64,000 bases of DNA from Sulfurimonas crateris (GTDB taxonomy: Bacteria; Campylobacterota; Campylobacteria; Campylobacterales; Sulfurimonadaceae), in contig CAMCYC010000002.1 of NCBI GenBank assembly GCA_945883795.1, positions 1-64,000 on the forward strand, read 5' to 3'. Shown one piece after another: positions 48,501-57,238 of the stretch. Within the stretch, counting starts at the first letter, position 1; the number at the start of each line of letters is the position of its first letter. The translations under genes were made by a program, and so were the position numbers. The notes below the pieces were generated by a model that did not search any database, was not told where the DNA came from, and saw only the letters and a program-made list of their open reading frames with translations.

Positions 48501-50037
48501 AGTTCCTGGCGTGACACTTATTTCGCCTCCTCCACACCATGATATTTATTCTATCGAAGATTTGGCTCAATTGATTTTTGACATGAAGCAAGTCAATCCA
48601 AAGGCAAGAGTAGCAGTAAAATTAGTTTCAACAATTGGTGTTGGAACAATTGCAGCGGGTGTGGCAAAAGCGTATGCTGATAAAATTATTATCTCAGGTG
48701 GCGATGGCGGAACAGGTGCTGCACCGCTTACCTCAATTAAATTTGCTGGAAATCCATGGGAGCTTGGTTTGAGTGAGGCACATAATGCCCTCAAAGCAAA
48801 TAATCTTCGAGGTCTTGTAGAACTTCAAACAGATGGTGGGCTTAAAACTGGTTTAGATGTTGTAAAAGCTGCTTTACTAGGTGCTGAGAGTTATGCTTTT
48901 GGTACGGGAGTGCTTACAATTGTTGGTTGTAAAATGCTTCGCATTTGTCATGTTAATAAATGTTCTGTAGGTATTGCAACACAAAATGAAACACTTCGTG
49001 AAGAGTTTTTTAAAGGGCAAGTGGAGCAAGTAATTAACTTTTTTACATTTTTGGCTGAAGATGTTCGTTCTATCATGGCAGAATTTGGGTTTAGAACTAT
49101 GGAAGAGATGATTGGACGGGTTGATTTACTTAAAGTTGTCAAAGATGATTTTGCTCAAAAATTTGACTTTTCTGCAGTTTTACATCAAGAAAAAGGTGTT
49201 AATACACATCAACAAAAATCTAATCCACCTTTTGATGATAATGCATTTGAAAAAGATGTTTTAGTAGAGGCCATGAGTGCTATTAAGCATCCTGACCATC
49301 CAATTAGAATTAATCGTGAAATCTTAAATATTCATAGAAGTTTTGGTGCTTTGGTGAGTGGTGAAATTGCACAATATTACGGGGATAAAGGATTAAAAGC
49401 AGATACAATAAAAATTAATCTTCAAGGTATTGCAGGTCAAGCTTTGGGCGCATTTTTAATTCCTGGAGTATCCATTTATCTTAAAGGTGTAGCCAATGAT
49501 TATATTGGTAAAGGGATGCATGGCGGCAAAATTATTATCACTTCTAAAAATGAAGGTGAGGATTTTAGTGCTGGAGGAAATACTTGTTTGTATGGTGCAA
49601 CTGGTGGTAAGCTTTATATTTCTGGTTCTGTTGGTGAGAGATTTGCTGTTCGTAACTCAGGTGCACTCGCAATTGTAGAGGGTTCTGGAGATAATGCATG
49701 TGAGTATATGACAGGTGGTATTGTTGTCATTCTTGGTCGTACAGGCATTAACTTTGGTGCTGGTATGACTGGCGGGGTAAGTTTTGTTTATGATGTAGAC
49801 CGTAGTTTTGTTGAAAATGTAAATCGTGAGCTTGTTGAAGCGATTCGTATCGATACAGACGAGGGTGCAGATGCAAGACATTTACTCAAACGGTTATTAA
49901 AAGATTATGTTGCAGAAACAAATAGTAAAAAAGCAAAAGAGTTACTTGATAACTTTAGAGTAGAAGTGAGAAACTTCTGGCTGATTCGCCCTAAAAACTT
50001 AACAAAACTACCTCTTAATTTAGAGAATGGAGATTAA
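45598..50037 (+). CDS. gltB: Glutamate synthase large subunit
   Basis: The alpha subunit of NADPH glutamate synthase makes glutamate from glutamine and 2-oxoglutarate. The 1479-residue protein begins with a class II glutaminase domain whose Cys15 becomes N-terminal after propeptide removal (RDNCGFGL, MMHRGAVAADG). The central and FMN domains follow, with GDGGTGAAPLTS. The 3Fe-4S cysteines lie in VGCKMLRICHVNKCSVG. A C-terminal beta-helix closes the protein. It overlaps no gene upstream and lies one base before the gltD ATG. Full length for the family. Confidence 0.97.
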   Translation: MVEHHDLLRSFRDNCGFGLIANIKNKASHKVLDDAVTALERMMHRGAVAADGKTGDGSGLLLSIPEEFIRKEAFDKGVELPNQFAVASVFTKDRAHLDIVEKVCENNDLKVVLRRDVPVDVAALGDQALASLPHIVQLFITPNSIMATNRFDALLYLSRKESEHKLVHDRSFYIASMSSKVLSYKGLIMPTHIKEFYKDLQNENFKISFSLFHQRFSTNTLPEWKLAQPFRAVAHNGEINSVEGNRINVEIKSESIKSEVFTDEEIQRILPILQLNSSDSASADNFFEFLIVNGMDFFKAARAVIPSAWQNAPHMDPELRAFYEYHSTVFEAWDGPAAFSVTDGRYIGCVLDRNGLRPSKYIITNDDNLLIASEYGVVDIKEEDIKERGRLQSGEMLGLDLKFGKVLKNEDINNYLKSSNPYMKWLNEHMIYLQEHVEVQYISHCDFNQANFIQRQRYFNVTQEVIEQVVEPMLIDGKEAVGSMGDDTPLAAFSKKQRSFSDFFKQKFAQVTNPPIDPIREKVVMSLNTGFGEVHNILNEIPSHAHRLKSISPIITSEKLEVLKSFGDKNSPRYEAFYHNTTFSTVYTGNLKEAMDALVLKVIDSVKNDGTRIVILDDYEFSIKNKVIPMVMIIGRLNMALLKAKIRHLVSMIAVTGEVFDSHAAAVLIGYGASAVYPNLLFATVIDRLEKSKVINMPCHEALQAVHHSLNSGLLKIMSKMGIATVASYRNSGLFDILGLNKTVVKDCFGTSHSALGGLDYQDIQERLESYHKEAFREDGFNKIFPLNIGGFYKFYNGQEHHDFGPDVIHAIHAVSRTGEKKDYDRLRTLVNKRGLKFIRDFFEIKSDRESIDISEVEPKEEIFKRFASAAMSLGSISPEAHETIAIAMNRIGAQSNSGEGGEDVARNGTERRSKIKQVASGRFGVTPAYLRSAEEIQIKVAQGAKPGEGGQLSGHKVSALIGKLRHTVPGVTLISPPPHHDIYSIEDLAQLIFDMKQVNPKARVAVKLVSTIGVGTIAAGVAKAYADKIIISGGDGGTGAAPLTSIKFAGNPWELGLSEAHNALKANNLRGLVELQTDGGLKTGLDVVKAALLGAESYAFGTGVLTIVGCKMLRICHVNKCSVGIATQNETLREEFFKGQVEQVINFFTFLAEDVRSIMAEFGFRTMEEMIGRVDLLKVVKDDFAQKFDFSAVLHQEKGVNTHQQKSNPPFDDNAFEKDVLVEAMSAIKHPDHPIRINREILNIHRSFGALVSGEIAQYYGDKGLKADTIKINLQGIAGQALGAFLIPGVSIYLKGVANDYIGKGMHGGKIIITSKNEGEDFSAGGNTCLYGATGGKLYISGSVGERFAVRNSGALAIVEGSGDNACEYMTGGIVVILGRTGINFGAGMTGGVSFVYDVDRSFVENVNRELVEAIRIDTDEGADARHLLKRLLKDYVAETNSKKAKELLDNFRVEVRNFWLIRPKNLTKLPLNLENGD

Positions 50038-50038
50038 T

Positions 50039-51424
50039 ATGAGAGAATTTTTAACGACTGAAAGAGTTGATGCAACTAAACGATTGGTAGTGGAGCGAAC
50101 AAAAGATTTTGCTGAGATTTATGAAGTTTTTGATAAACATGAAGCAACAGCACAAAGCGAAAGATGTATCCAATGTGGTGACCCGTTTTGTTTAAATAAA
50201 TGTCCTCTGCATAATTATATTCCTCAGTGGCTGAAATCTATTGCTGAAAAAGATTTAGAATTTGCATTTAAACTTTCAAATGAACCTTCCCCTTTTCCAG
50301 AAATTATGGGGAGAATTTGTCCTCATGATAAATTGTGTGAGGGTGATTGTACTTTGAATGATGGGCATGGTGCAATCACAATTGGTTCAATTGAAACACA
50401 TATTACAGAACTTGGATTTAAAGCGGGATACAAACCTGAATTTCCTAAAATCACAGTAGGTAAAAAAGTAGCGGTCATAGGAAGTGGACCTGCAAGTCTT
50501 TCATGCGCTACATATCTTCTTCGTTCAGGTATAGCAGTTACTATGTATGAGCGAAGTGATAGAGCTGGTGGGCTTTTGACTTATGGTATTCCAGGCTTTA
50601 AACTAGATAAAAAAATCGTAGAGCGAAGAATAAAACTACTCGAAGAAGCGGGACTTAAACTTATCCTTAATTGTGAAGTTGGAAAAGATATTGCATTTGA
50701 AGATATTGCAAATGAGCATGATGCAATGTTTATTGGCGTGGGTGCTACTAAAGCTAAACATGCTGGAATTGCTGGTGAAAAAGCAACTAATGTGTATCCT
50801 GCTATGGATTATCTCACTGCGATACAAAGAAAAAACTTTAAACTCTCTTATGATAAAAAATTTGATTTTAAAGATTTAAATATTGTGGTGATTGGTGGTG
50901 GAGATACTGCTATGGATTGTCTACGAACTGCAAAAAGAGAGGGTGCTAGAAGTGTTACATGTGTGTATCGCCGTGATGCTTATAATATGCCAGGAAGTCA
51001 AAAAGAGTATAAAAATGCGATGGAAGAGGGCGTTGATTTTATCTTTTTTGCATCACCAAAAGAGGTTGTTTTAAATGAAAATGGAGTTGCTATTAGCGGA
51101 AAATTTGTAAAAACTACTTTGGGTGCAAAAGATGAAAGTGGTCGTCAAAAAATGGAAGAGGTTAAGGGAAGTGAATTTAAAGTAAAAGCTGATATTATTA
51201 TTATGTCTTTGGGTTTTGAGCCTGCTGTACCTGCATTTTTGGCTGAAAATGGGATAGAAACAAATAGTTGGGGTGGTATCATAATAAATGAAAATACTCA
51301 TGAGACGACAACAGCTGGAATTTATGCTGGTGGAGATTGTTTTAGAGGTGCAGACTTAGTAGTGACTGCAGCTTATGATGGTCGTGAAGCAGCACGGAGT
51401 ATGGCAAAAAATCTCCTTAAATAG
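50039..51424 (+). CDS. gltD: Glutamate synthase small subunit
   Basis: The beta subunit oxidises NADPH and passes electrons to GltB. The 461-residue protein from ATG 50039 has GGAG six bases upstream; a start 12 bases earlier is possible but less supported. N-terminal Fe-S cysteines lie in CIQCGDPFCLNKCP and CPHDKLCEGDC. The FAD motif is GSGPASLSCAT and the NADPH motif is VIGGGDTAMDC. It is the last gene of the pair; its stop lies in a terminator stem. Confidence 0.96.
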   Translation: MREFLTTERVDATKRLVVERTKDFAEIYEVFDKHEATAQSERCIQCGDPFCLNKCPLHNYIPQWLKSIAEKDLEFAFKLSNEPSPFPEIMGRICPHDKLCEGDCTLNDGHGAITIGSIETHITELGFKAGYKPEFPKITVGKKVAVIGSGPASLSCATYLLRSGIAVTMYERSDRAGGLLTYGIPGFKLDKKIVERRIKLLEEAGLKLILNCEVGKDIAFEDIANEHDAMFIGVGATKAKHAGIAGEKATNVYPAMDYLTAIQRKNFKLSYDKKFDFKDLNIVVIGGGDTAMDCLRTAKREGARSVTCVYRRDAYNMPGSQKEYKNAMEEGVDFIFFASPKEVVLNENGVAISGKFVKTTLGAKDESGRQKMEEVKGSEFKVKADIIIMSLGFEPAVPAFLAENGIETNSWGGIIINENTHETTTAGIYAGGDCFRGADLVVTAAYDGREAARSMAKNLLK

Positions 51425-51450
51425 CTTAAGTGTCTCCATACTTAAGCTAT
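51421..51450 (+). terminator. Intrinsic terminator after gltD
   Basis: A perfect 11-bp stem (ATAGCTTAAGT with its complement) and an 8-base loop, then GCGTTACC and an 8-T run. The gltD stop codon lies inside the left arm. Confidence 0.75.
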
Positions 51451-51468
51451 GCGTTACCTTTTTTTTAC

Positions 51469-51474
51469 TATAAT
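51469..51474 (+). promoter_or_regulatory. Probable -10 box of the type II secretion operon
   Basis: TATAAT just downstream of the gltD terminator T-run and 30 bases before the gspG ATG. No -35 is evident. This is the only promoter-like sequence I see for the 10-kb operon. Confidence 0.5.
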
Positions 51475-51504
51475 CACCAATTAAAAATTTAAAGGGTAAT
51501 TTTG

Positions 51505-51936
51505 ATGAATAGACAATCAAGAAAAGCATTTTCTCTCATAGAACTTATGATAGTTATCGTTATATTGGGACTTCTAGCTGCTATGGTTATGCCGAGTCTT
51601 ACTGGCAAAGGTGAAGAGGCAAAAAGAAATTTAGTGTGTGTTCAGATGAAAAGTATTTATAATGGTGCGCTTGACATGTTTAAAATTAATAATAGCGTCT
51701 ACCCAACTACGGAAGAGGGATTAGAAGCACTTGTAAAAAATCCTGATGAAGAAAAATATGCAAACTATTCAACTAGTGGGTATTTTAAAGACTCTAAGTT
51801 ACCAAAAGATTCTTGGGGTAATAATTTTATATATATAAATGATGAAGGTTCTATCGAACTTATCTCTCTTGGTGCTGATAAAAAAGAGGGTGGAAAAGAT
51901 GAAGGCGCTGATATCAAAATGAGCGGATGTAAATAA
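51505..51936 (+). CDS. gspG: Type II secretion major pseudopilin GspG
   Basis: The 143-residue protein has a short basic leader cleaved before Phe in RKA-FSLIELMIVIVILGLLAA, the class III prepilin signal. The major-pseudopilin body follows, with PTTEEGLEALV and DSWGNNFIYIN, which are specific to GspG. It builds the periplasmic pseudopilus. Ala, not Gly, stands at -1. ATG 51505 is chosen over a TTG at 51502; AAGGG lies upstream. Two Cys (NLVCVQ and the C-terminal SGCK) could form a disulfide. Confidence 0.93.
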   Translation: MNRQSRKAFSLIELMIVIVILGLLAAMVMPSLTGKGEEAKRNLVCVQMKSIYNGALDMFKINNSVYPTTEEGLEALVKNPDEEKYANYSTSGYFKDSKLPKDSWGNNFIYINDEGSIELISLGADKKEGGKDEGADIKMSGCK

Positions 51937-51945
51937 ATTAACTTT

Positions 51946-52470
51946 ATGAAAAAAGCTTTTTCTCTCATAGAGTTAATGATAGTCATTATGATTATTGGAG
52001 TTGTTTATACGCTTGCAATAAGTCAGTTTCAAAAAATAGGGGAAGGAGGCACTTCTCTTACTCTGGAAAATCTTAAAGAATATTTACAGTCATTTGAACA
52101 TGAAAAAAGTGTGAAGCTTTTATGTTTAGACGATTGTTCTAAGTGTGATGTTTTTGTAGATGATAATAAAAGTGAAAATAGTAAAACCATTGAACATTTC
52201 CTAGATAAAAGTGTTAAAATTTATAGATATGAACTCGCTTATGGTTACATAGAAGTGCAAAGAGATGTTTATTTTAATATAGAAAATGTTGAAGAGCATG
52301 TGTGTTTCTCTTATGAAATAGATGAAAATGGTATTGGTGATCAGGTTTTAGTTGAGTTTAAAAATAATTTTTATGACTTTTCAACTTATTTTAGCAAAAC
52401 GCTCAATTATAGTTCAATGCAAGAGGCTATACAAGAAAAAGAAAATTTGGTAAAAGAAGTGATGAAATGA
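51946..52470 (+). CDS. gspH: Minor pseudopilin, GspH-like
   Basis: The 174-residue protein begins KKA-FSLIELMIVIMIIGVVY, a prepilin signal with Ala at -1 like GspG. The periplasmic part is unlike known minor pseudopilins, apart from the fold expected of the family. It contains a C-x4-C-x2-C cluster (CLDDCSKC, about residues 57-64) and a later Cys. The GspH assignment rests on its place after gspG. Its stop overlaps gspF by four bases. Confidence 0.6.
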   Translation: MKKAFSLIELMIVIMIIGVVYTLAISQFQKIGEGGTSLTLENLKEYLQSFEHEKSVKLLCLDDCSKCDVFVDDNKSENSKTIEHFLDKSVKIYRYELAYGYIEVQRDVYFNIENVEEHVCFSYEIDENGIGDQVLVEFKNNFYDFSTYFSKTLNYSSMQEAIQEKENLVKEVMK

Positions 52471-53681
52471 TTTTTAAATTTAAAGGTATCAATAGTCATG
52501 GGCAAAAAGTTGTTGAAAAAATTGAAGCAATATCTTTAGCAGAAGCTAAAAGTAAATTAAAAGCAAAAAATATTATATATCAGAGTATTTCAGAAGATTC
52601 TCCCTCATTATTTGCCAATTTCACATTCGCTAGAATGTATAAAATACCAGCAAAAGAGTTATCTTCCCTTTCAAGGGAACTTGCCATGTATATTCGTTCA
52701 GGTATTACAATTGTTTCAGCTCTTAAAATTATACAGACACATTATGAAAAAGATAAAAAGATAAAACTTTTTTTGACAACAGTCAGTACTCATCTCGATG
52801 AAGGAAAAGATTTTTTTACTGCACTCGATACGCAAAAAGTTGTTCTTTTGCCAGAATTTTTTAAACAATCAATAAAAGTAAGTGAAAGTGGAGGAATTCT
52901 TGATGAAGTGCTTATGGAATTGTCTCGCTTTTTAAAAGAGCAAGATAAAATTAATAAAGAGATAAAAGGTGCATTTGCTTATCCAAGTTTTATGATTATT
53001 GTTTCACTTTTAATGATTTCATTTATGCTAGCTTTTGTTGTGCCTCAAATAACTGGGATTTTTGAAAGTATGCATCAAAAATTACCAACACCAACAATTG
53101 TTGTTATTGCTATGGGTGATTTTTTTAATCATAACTTTACAAAAATATTGGGTGGTATTTTTATATCAGTTGTAATTTTCTTACTTTTAATGAATAAAAG
53201 TTATAAATTTGCTTATAGTGTTCATAAATTTATTTTAAAAGTGCCACTTTTTGGTCAAATAGCACAAAAAAGTGAATTAGCAAGATTTTCTTATATAGCA
53301 TCTCTTTTAACTCGTTCAGGAGTTCCTTTTGTACAAACTATCAATTTAAGTGCAAATATTCTGAATAATTTGGTTTTAAAAGAGTTGTTTAGTGGTGCTG
53401 CAAAAAAAGTGGTTGAGGGTAAATTGCTTTCAAATGCTCTGAATGATTCGAAGACTAAAATTGATTACGCATTTATTCAATCTATTGCACTAGCGGAGGA
53501 AACTTCTCAAGTTGAAAATGTTTTGAGCAATCTTTCAGAACTTTATTTTGAAGAAAATAGAGATAAAATTAGCATGCTCTTAACTTTACTAGAACCTGCA
53601 CTAATGTTGTTTGTTGGTGGAAGTATAGGGTTTATTGTTGCTGCAATGTTATTGCCAATTTTTTCTATGAGTATTAGTTAA
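52467..53681 (+). CDS. gspF: Type II secretion inner-membrane platform protein GspF
   Basis: The 404-residue protein has two cytoplasmic T2SSF domains, with LSSLSRELAMYIRSGI and ARFSYIASLLTRSGVPF, and three transmembrane segments (near 170-190, 215-240 and 370-395). It links the ATPase GspE to the pseudopilus. Length matches the family. The start ATG overlaps the upstream stop (ATGA). Confidence 0.93.
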   Translation: MIFKFKGINSHGQKVVEKIEAISLAEAKSKLKAKNIIYQSISEDSPSLFANFTFARMYKIPAKELSSLSRELAMYIRSGITIVSALKIIQTHYEKDKKIKLFLTTVSTHLDEGKDFFTALDTQKVVLLPEFFKQSIKVSESGGILDEVLMELSRFLKEQDKINKEIKGAFAYPSFMIIVSLLMISFMLAFVVPQITGIFESMHQKLPTPTIVVIAMGDFFNHNFTKILGGIFISVVIFLLLMNKSYKFAYSVHKFILKVPLFGQIAQKSELARFSYIASLLTRSGVPFVQTINLSANILNNLVLKELFSGAAKKVVEGKLLSNALNDSKTKIDYAFIQSIALAEETSQVENVLSNLSELYFEENRDKISMLLTLLEPALMLFVGGSIGFIVAAMLLPIFSMSIS

Positions 53682-53683
53682 AT

Positions 53684-54595
53684 ATGAATAACACTGATAA
53701 AAAAGGGATAGCTCTTCTTATAACTCTCTTTTTCGTTATAGCTATTACGGTTGCTATAGGGGTAGGATTTAAGCAATTAAAAGAAGGCGCTGAACATATT
53801 GAAAATGAAAATTTCATGATTCAAACAGATGTAATTTTGGAAGATGTCATGCAAATTTTAAAAAAATTGCCACAACTTAATGATATAAATTCAAGTCAGG
53901 ATTTTTTTATTTTTTTATCTCAAGCATCATTTATACCATTGCAAAGTAATGGAATAAGCGTTACTATTGAACTGAGTAGTGCAAGGTCGAAATTTAATGT
54001 AAATAGTTTGGTTGAAACTAATATTACAGTAAATCAAAATAAGATAGATTCGTTAAATTTTTATTTGAGTAAATATATGGTGCAAAAAGAATACATTAAT
54101 ATCTTACTTGATGGTATGGGTGGAATTAAAGAAGATTTATCTTATAATAGTGCCATTTTTAATGAAAAACCATATCTATTTAGAAATTACATTACATCAT
54201 TAAATCATCTTAATGAGATGAATAGTTTTTATACGAAAACTTATCGGGATAATAGTTTGAAAAATATAGATGCTGAAAAACTTTTTGATTTTAGCACTGA
54301 TAAAAATAGTTCAATCGATCTCAATTATGCAACTCCTCAAGTATGGGAATTGTTACTTGGATGTGATAGAAATAGAGCTGAGCAACTTTTTTTGGGAGAA
54401 GGAGCTTATTCATCAATACAAGACTTAGAGCTTAATGATGATGAAAGTTTAAACATGTCCCATTTTAATACAAGTTTTTTTGAGAAATTTATCAATGTTA
54501 AAATTGAGATACAAGAGAATTCTCAAAAAGCTAAAATAGTGTTTGAATATGATATTAATAAGAAAAAAGGTTCTAACTTTGTTTACAAAATTTAA
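53684..54595 (+). CDS. gspK: Minor pseudopilin GspK-like
   Basis: The 303-residue protein has a prepilin-type start DKKG-IALLITLFFVIAIT, where GspK characteristically lacks the usual Glu at +5. A large periplasmic domain follows, with SARSKFNVNSL, reminiscent of the GspK motif GKININ, and a helix-hairpin-like NYATPQVWELLLG. It probably caps the pseudopilus tip. Two bases separate it from gspF. Confidence 0.75.
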   Translation: MNNTDKKGIALLITLFFVIAITVAIGVGFKQLKEGAEHIENENFMIQTDVILEDVMQILKKLPQLNDINSSQDFFIFLSQASFIPLQSNGISVTIELSSARSKFNVNSLVETNITVNQNKIDSLNFYLSKYMVQKEYINILLDGMGGIKEDLSYNSAIFNEKPYLFRNYITSLNHLNEMNSFYTKTYRDNSLKNIDAEKLFDFSTDKNSSIDLNYATPQVWELLLGCDRNRAEQLFLGEGAYSSIQDLELNDDESLNMSHFNTSFFEKFINVKIEIQENSQKAKIVFEYDINKKKGSNFVYKI

Positions 54596-55508
54596 TAATA
54601 AGTTGAATACGATATTTTTAGACATTAATTCACCAAGGTTTGAAATAACTGGTAAAGTCAATGTTATTTTATCTCCATCACTTTATTGGGTAAAAAAATT
54701 ATCTTTACCTGTAAAGTATACACGAGATGTAAAAAAACTTCTGCCTTCTGTATTTGAAGATATTTTACCTACTGGAAACTATAATTATAGTGTATATAAA
54801 AGTGGTGATGATTTTTTCGGATTTGCTTATGAAGATAAAAAAATCTTAGAGTTACTCACTAAAAAAGGGGTTACATTTTCAAATATAGCGAATGTATATT
54901 TTGCTCAGAGTGAATTAACAAATCTTACTGGTTCTGCAAAAATTAGTGAGTTCCAAAGTATCTATAAAAAAGATGATATTGTGATTTTAGTTCCATGCTG
55001 TTGGGTAGAAGAGGGATTAGCATTAGATTTAAATGAGATTGTACTTTCTAAAAATACAATAACTTTACAGCAGTTTAGTCATATAGTTGATGAAAAAAGT
55101 ATTTATAACATTGGTGCAATTTTACTTATTTTTATTGTACTTATAGCCTCCGAATATATTATGACAACGCAAAAAATAGTACATGTTACAAATGAAATAG
55201 AGAATGTATTTACTCAAAATAATTTGAAATCAACAATGTTCGAAAATAAAGCGATGCTCAAAAAATATGACTTTATACATGAAAAGCAGACAAAAGTAAG
55301 AGAATACCTTTCTCTCATTTTATCATGGCAGTTAAAAGATACAGAAAAATTATCTTCAGTTGGTTTTAAAAATAATGTTTTAGAGGCTGATTTTAGTAGT
55401 TTGTCAGAATTAACTCAAAAAGGGATAACTCAAAAATTGCAACAGAGTGAAATAAAATTTAAATCATCAATCTCAAAAGATAGTTGGCATGTGGAAATGA
55501 TATTATGA
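54579..55508 (+). CDS. gspL: Type II secretion assembly protein GspL-like
   Basis: From the TTG at 54579 (AAAAGG eight bases upstream) the protein has 309 residues. The first ~180 residues resemble a divergent actin-like cytoplasmic domain. One transmembrane segment (about 188-206, IGAILLIFIVLIASEYIM) and a periplasmic ferredoxin-like domain follow. This is the GspL plan, which recruits GspE. Earlier starts at 54543 or 54549 would lengthen the overlap with gspK. Sequence identity to classical GspL is low; assignment is by layout and position. Confidence 0.65.
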   Translation: MFTKFNNKLNTIFLDINSPRFEITGKVNVILSPSLYWVKKLSLPVKYTRDVKKLLPSVFEDILPTGNYNYSVYKSGDDFFGFAYEDKKILELLTKKGVTFSNIANVYFAQSELTNLTGSAKISEFQSIYKKDDIVILVPCCWVEEGLALDLNEIVLSKNTITLQQFSHIVDEKSIYNIGAILLIFIVLIASEYIMTTQKIVHVTNEIENVFTQNNLKSTMFENKAMLKKYDFIHEKQTKVREYLSLILSWQLKDTEKLSSVGFKNNVLEADFSSLSELTQKGITQKLQQSEIKFKSSISKDSWHVEMIL

Positions 55509-55912
55509 ATCGTATAAATCCATTTTATATAGGAATAATGTTAGGTGTTATAGTTATTGTTTTGGCTATTAAACTAGGATATGCCAAAAGTGAGTTAAAA
55601 GATATGGAAAATTCTTATAAAGAGACTTTAAAGATTTCAACACAATTGAGCGGACTTAAAGATGTTTATTCTAATAAAGAGAAAACAAAAATATCGTTAC
55701 AAAGAATTTTAGAACTTTCATCTTTAAGTGCAGCGAAAATTCAAAAAAAATCTACTAATTCTGGTATGATTATTACCTCTGATAGTATAAATAAAAATGA
55801 AGTAAATTTTTTGATGGGGAAAATTCTGAATGCCTCATTTGATATAAGCTCATTAAAAATAAAAAAATTAAGTAAGACTCATGCGAGCTTATATATGGAG
55901 ATAAAATGGTAA
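55505..55912 (+). CDS. gspM: Type II secretion protein GspM-like
   Basis: The 135-residue protein has one N-terminal transmembrane helix (FYIGIMLGVIVIVLAIKLGY), then a coiled-coil stretch and a small beta-alpha periplasmic domain. The layout fits GspM, the partner of GspL. The ATG at 55505 overlaps the gspL stop (ATGA). Assignment is from topology and order. Confidence 0.6.
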   Translation: MNRINPFYIGIMLGVIVIVLAIKLGYAKSELKDMENSYKETLKISTQLSGLKDVYSNKEKTKISLQRILELSSLSAAKIQKKSTNSGMIITSDSINKNEVNFLMGKILNASFDISSLKIKKLSKTHASLYMEIKW

Positions 55913-56439
55913 ACAAACTCTTACGATTTTTTTTATATTTTATATTTTTTATTTTAGCACTTATATATTTTACTCCAAAAAATAGTATTTATTATTTTTT
56001 GGAAAAAGAGTTGAAACCTTATGGTGTTATTATTTCAGATGAAGAGGTTACGGATAGAGCTTTTTTTCTTGAGATACTTCATTCAAATATTTCATTTGAA
56101 AAAATACAGAGTGTATCAATATCTACAACTGACATAAAAATTTTTGCTTTGTATAATTCAATAAATTTTAAGGATATTGTTCTTTCTAGCGTGGCAGAGT
56201 CTTTTATACCTCTTCATGTTGAAAATGTAAATATAATTTATACTATTTTGTCCCCTTTGCATATTCTTGGAAGTTCTTATGGGGAGTTTGGTGAAGTGCA
56301 TATGAGTGTAAGTATTTTAGAAAGAAAACTCCATGTAACATTAATTCCATCTGAGTTGATGTTAAAAAAATATCAGTCTACACTGGGTAATTTTGTAAAA
56401 AATCAAAATGGAGAGTATGAATATGATAAAGTTTTCTAG
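55906..56439 (+). CDS. gspN: Membrane-anchored T2SS protein, possibly GspN
   Basis: The 177-residue protein has a single N-terminal transmembrane segment (FFLYFIFFILALIYFTP) and a beta-rich periplasmic body (LHVENVNIIYTIL, HVTLIPSEL) resembling the repetitive beta structure of GspN/AsmA-like proteins. It overlaps gspM by 7 bases and gspC by 17. The name is tentative. Confidence 0.5.
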   Translation: MVNKLLRFFLYFIFFILALIYFTPKNSIYYFLEKELKPYGVIISDEEVTDRAFFLEILHSNISFEKIQSVSISTTDIKIFALYNSINFKDIVLSSVAESFIPLHVENVNIIYTILSPLHILGSSYGEFGEVHMSVSILERKLHVTLIPSELMLKKYQSTLGNFVKNQNGEYEYDKVF

Positions 56440-57238
56440 CTCTTTAATGATGAATATTGTGACAAAACTTTTAGTTCTTTTAGTTATTGCAAAAAGTATA
56501 TCTTTAGGACTATGGTGGTTTTTACCAAGTGATGGGGTTGAACTTCAAATGCAGAGTAACTATAAACCAAAATATCAAAGAGTTGATTTCGTAAGTATGG
56601 TGGAAAATCTTGAACAAGCAAAATCTATTGTTAAACAAGAATCTATTACTAGTACAACGAGCATTGAAAATATGATTTTAAAAGCATTGTATGGTGTCGC
56701 TTCAAAAGGGTTTGCAGTTGTTGCACTTAAATCATCACCAACAAAAACATCAATAGTATCTATTGGGGAGGAATTCTCTGGTTATATTTTAAAAACAATT
56801 TATAGTAATTGTGTTGTTTTTACTCAAGCGGGTAAAGATAGTACACTTTTTATGGACCCTAAAAACAAAGTTATAATGCGACAAACAAAGGAACCAGAAT
56901 ATCTACCAAGTAAAGTGGAAGATAAGAAAGTTGTATCTAAAACAGATATAAGTTTTTATACAAAAAATTTAAATCAGATATGGAAAGATATATCTATCAA
57001 TGAAGTTAAAGTTGGTAATGAGATAAAAGGTTTTAAAGTTGATAGAATCAATAAAACTTCTAAAATGTATCAGCTTGGGTTACAAGTTGGAGATATGATT
57101 GTAGAAGTGAATAATGTAAGGTTAAAGTCCTATAAAGATGCATTAGATGTTTATAAGGATATAAATAAACTCTCTAGTGTACAAATTATAGTACTTAGAA
57201 ATAACACAGAATTGGAGTTAGTATATGAAATTAATTAG
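56423..57238 (+). CDS. gspC: Type II secretion protein GspC-like with PDZ domain
   Basis: From ATG 56423 the protein has 271 residues. It has a transmembrane helix (about 10-30), a homology-region-like domain (about 70-140, NMILKALYGVASKGFAVVAL) and a C-terminal PDZ domain (VDRINKTSKMYQLGLQVGDM, ending EINN-like). GspC couples the inner platform to the GspD secretin and helps choose clients. Earlier in-frame ATGs at 56408 and 56417 exist; GGAG nine bases upstream favours 56423. It overlaps gspD by 14 bases. Confidence 0.8.
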   Translation: MIKFSSSLMMNIVTKLLVLLVIAKSISLGLWWFLPSDGVELQMQSNYKPKYQRVDFVSMVENLEQAKSIVKQESITSTTSIENMILKALYGVASKGFAVVALKSSPTKTSIVSIGEEFSGYILKTIYSNCVVFTQAGKDSTLFMDPKNKVIMRQTKEPEYLPSKVEDKKVVSKTDISFYTKNLNQIWKDISINEVKVGNEIKGFKVDRINKTSKMYQLGLQVGDMIVEVNNVRLKSYKDALDVYKDINKLSSVQIIVLRNNTELELVYEIN

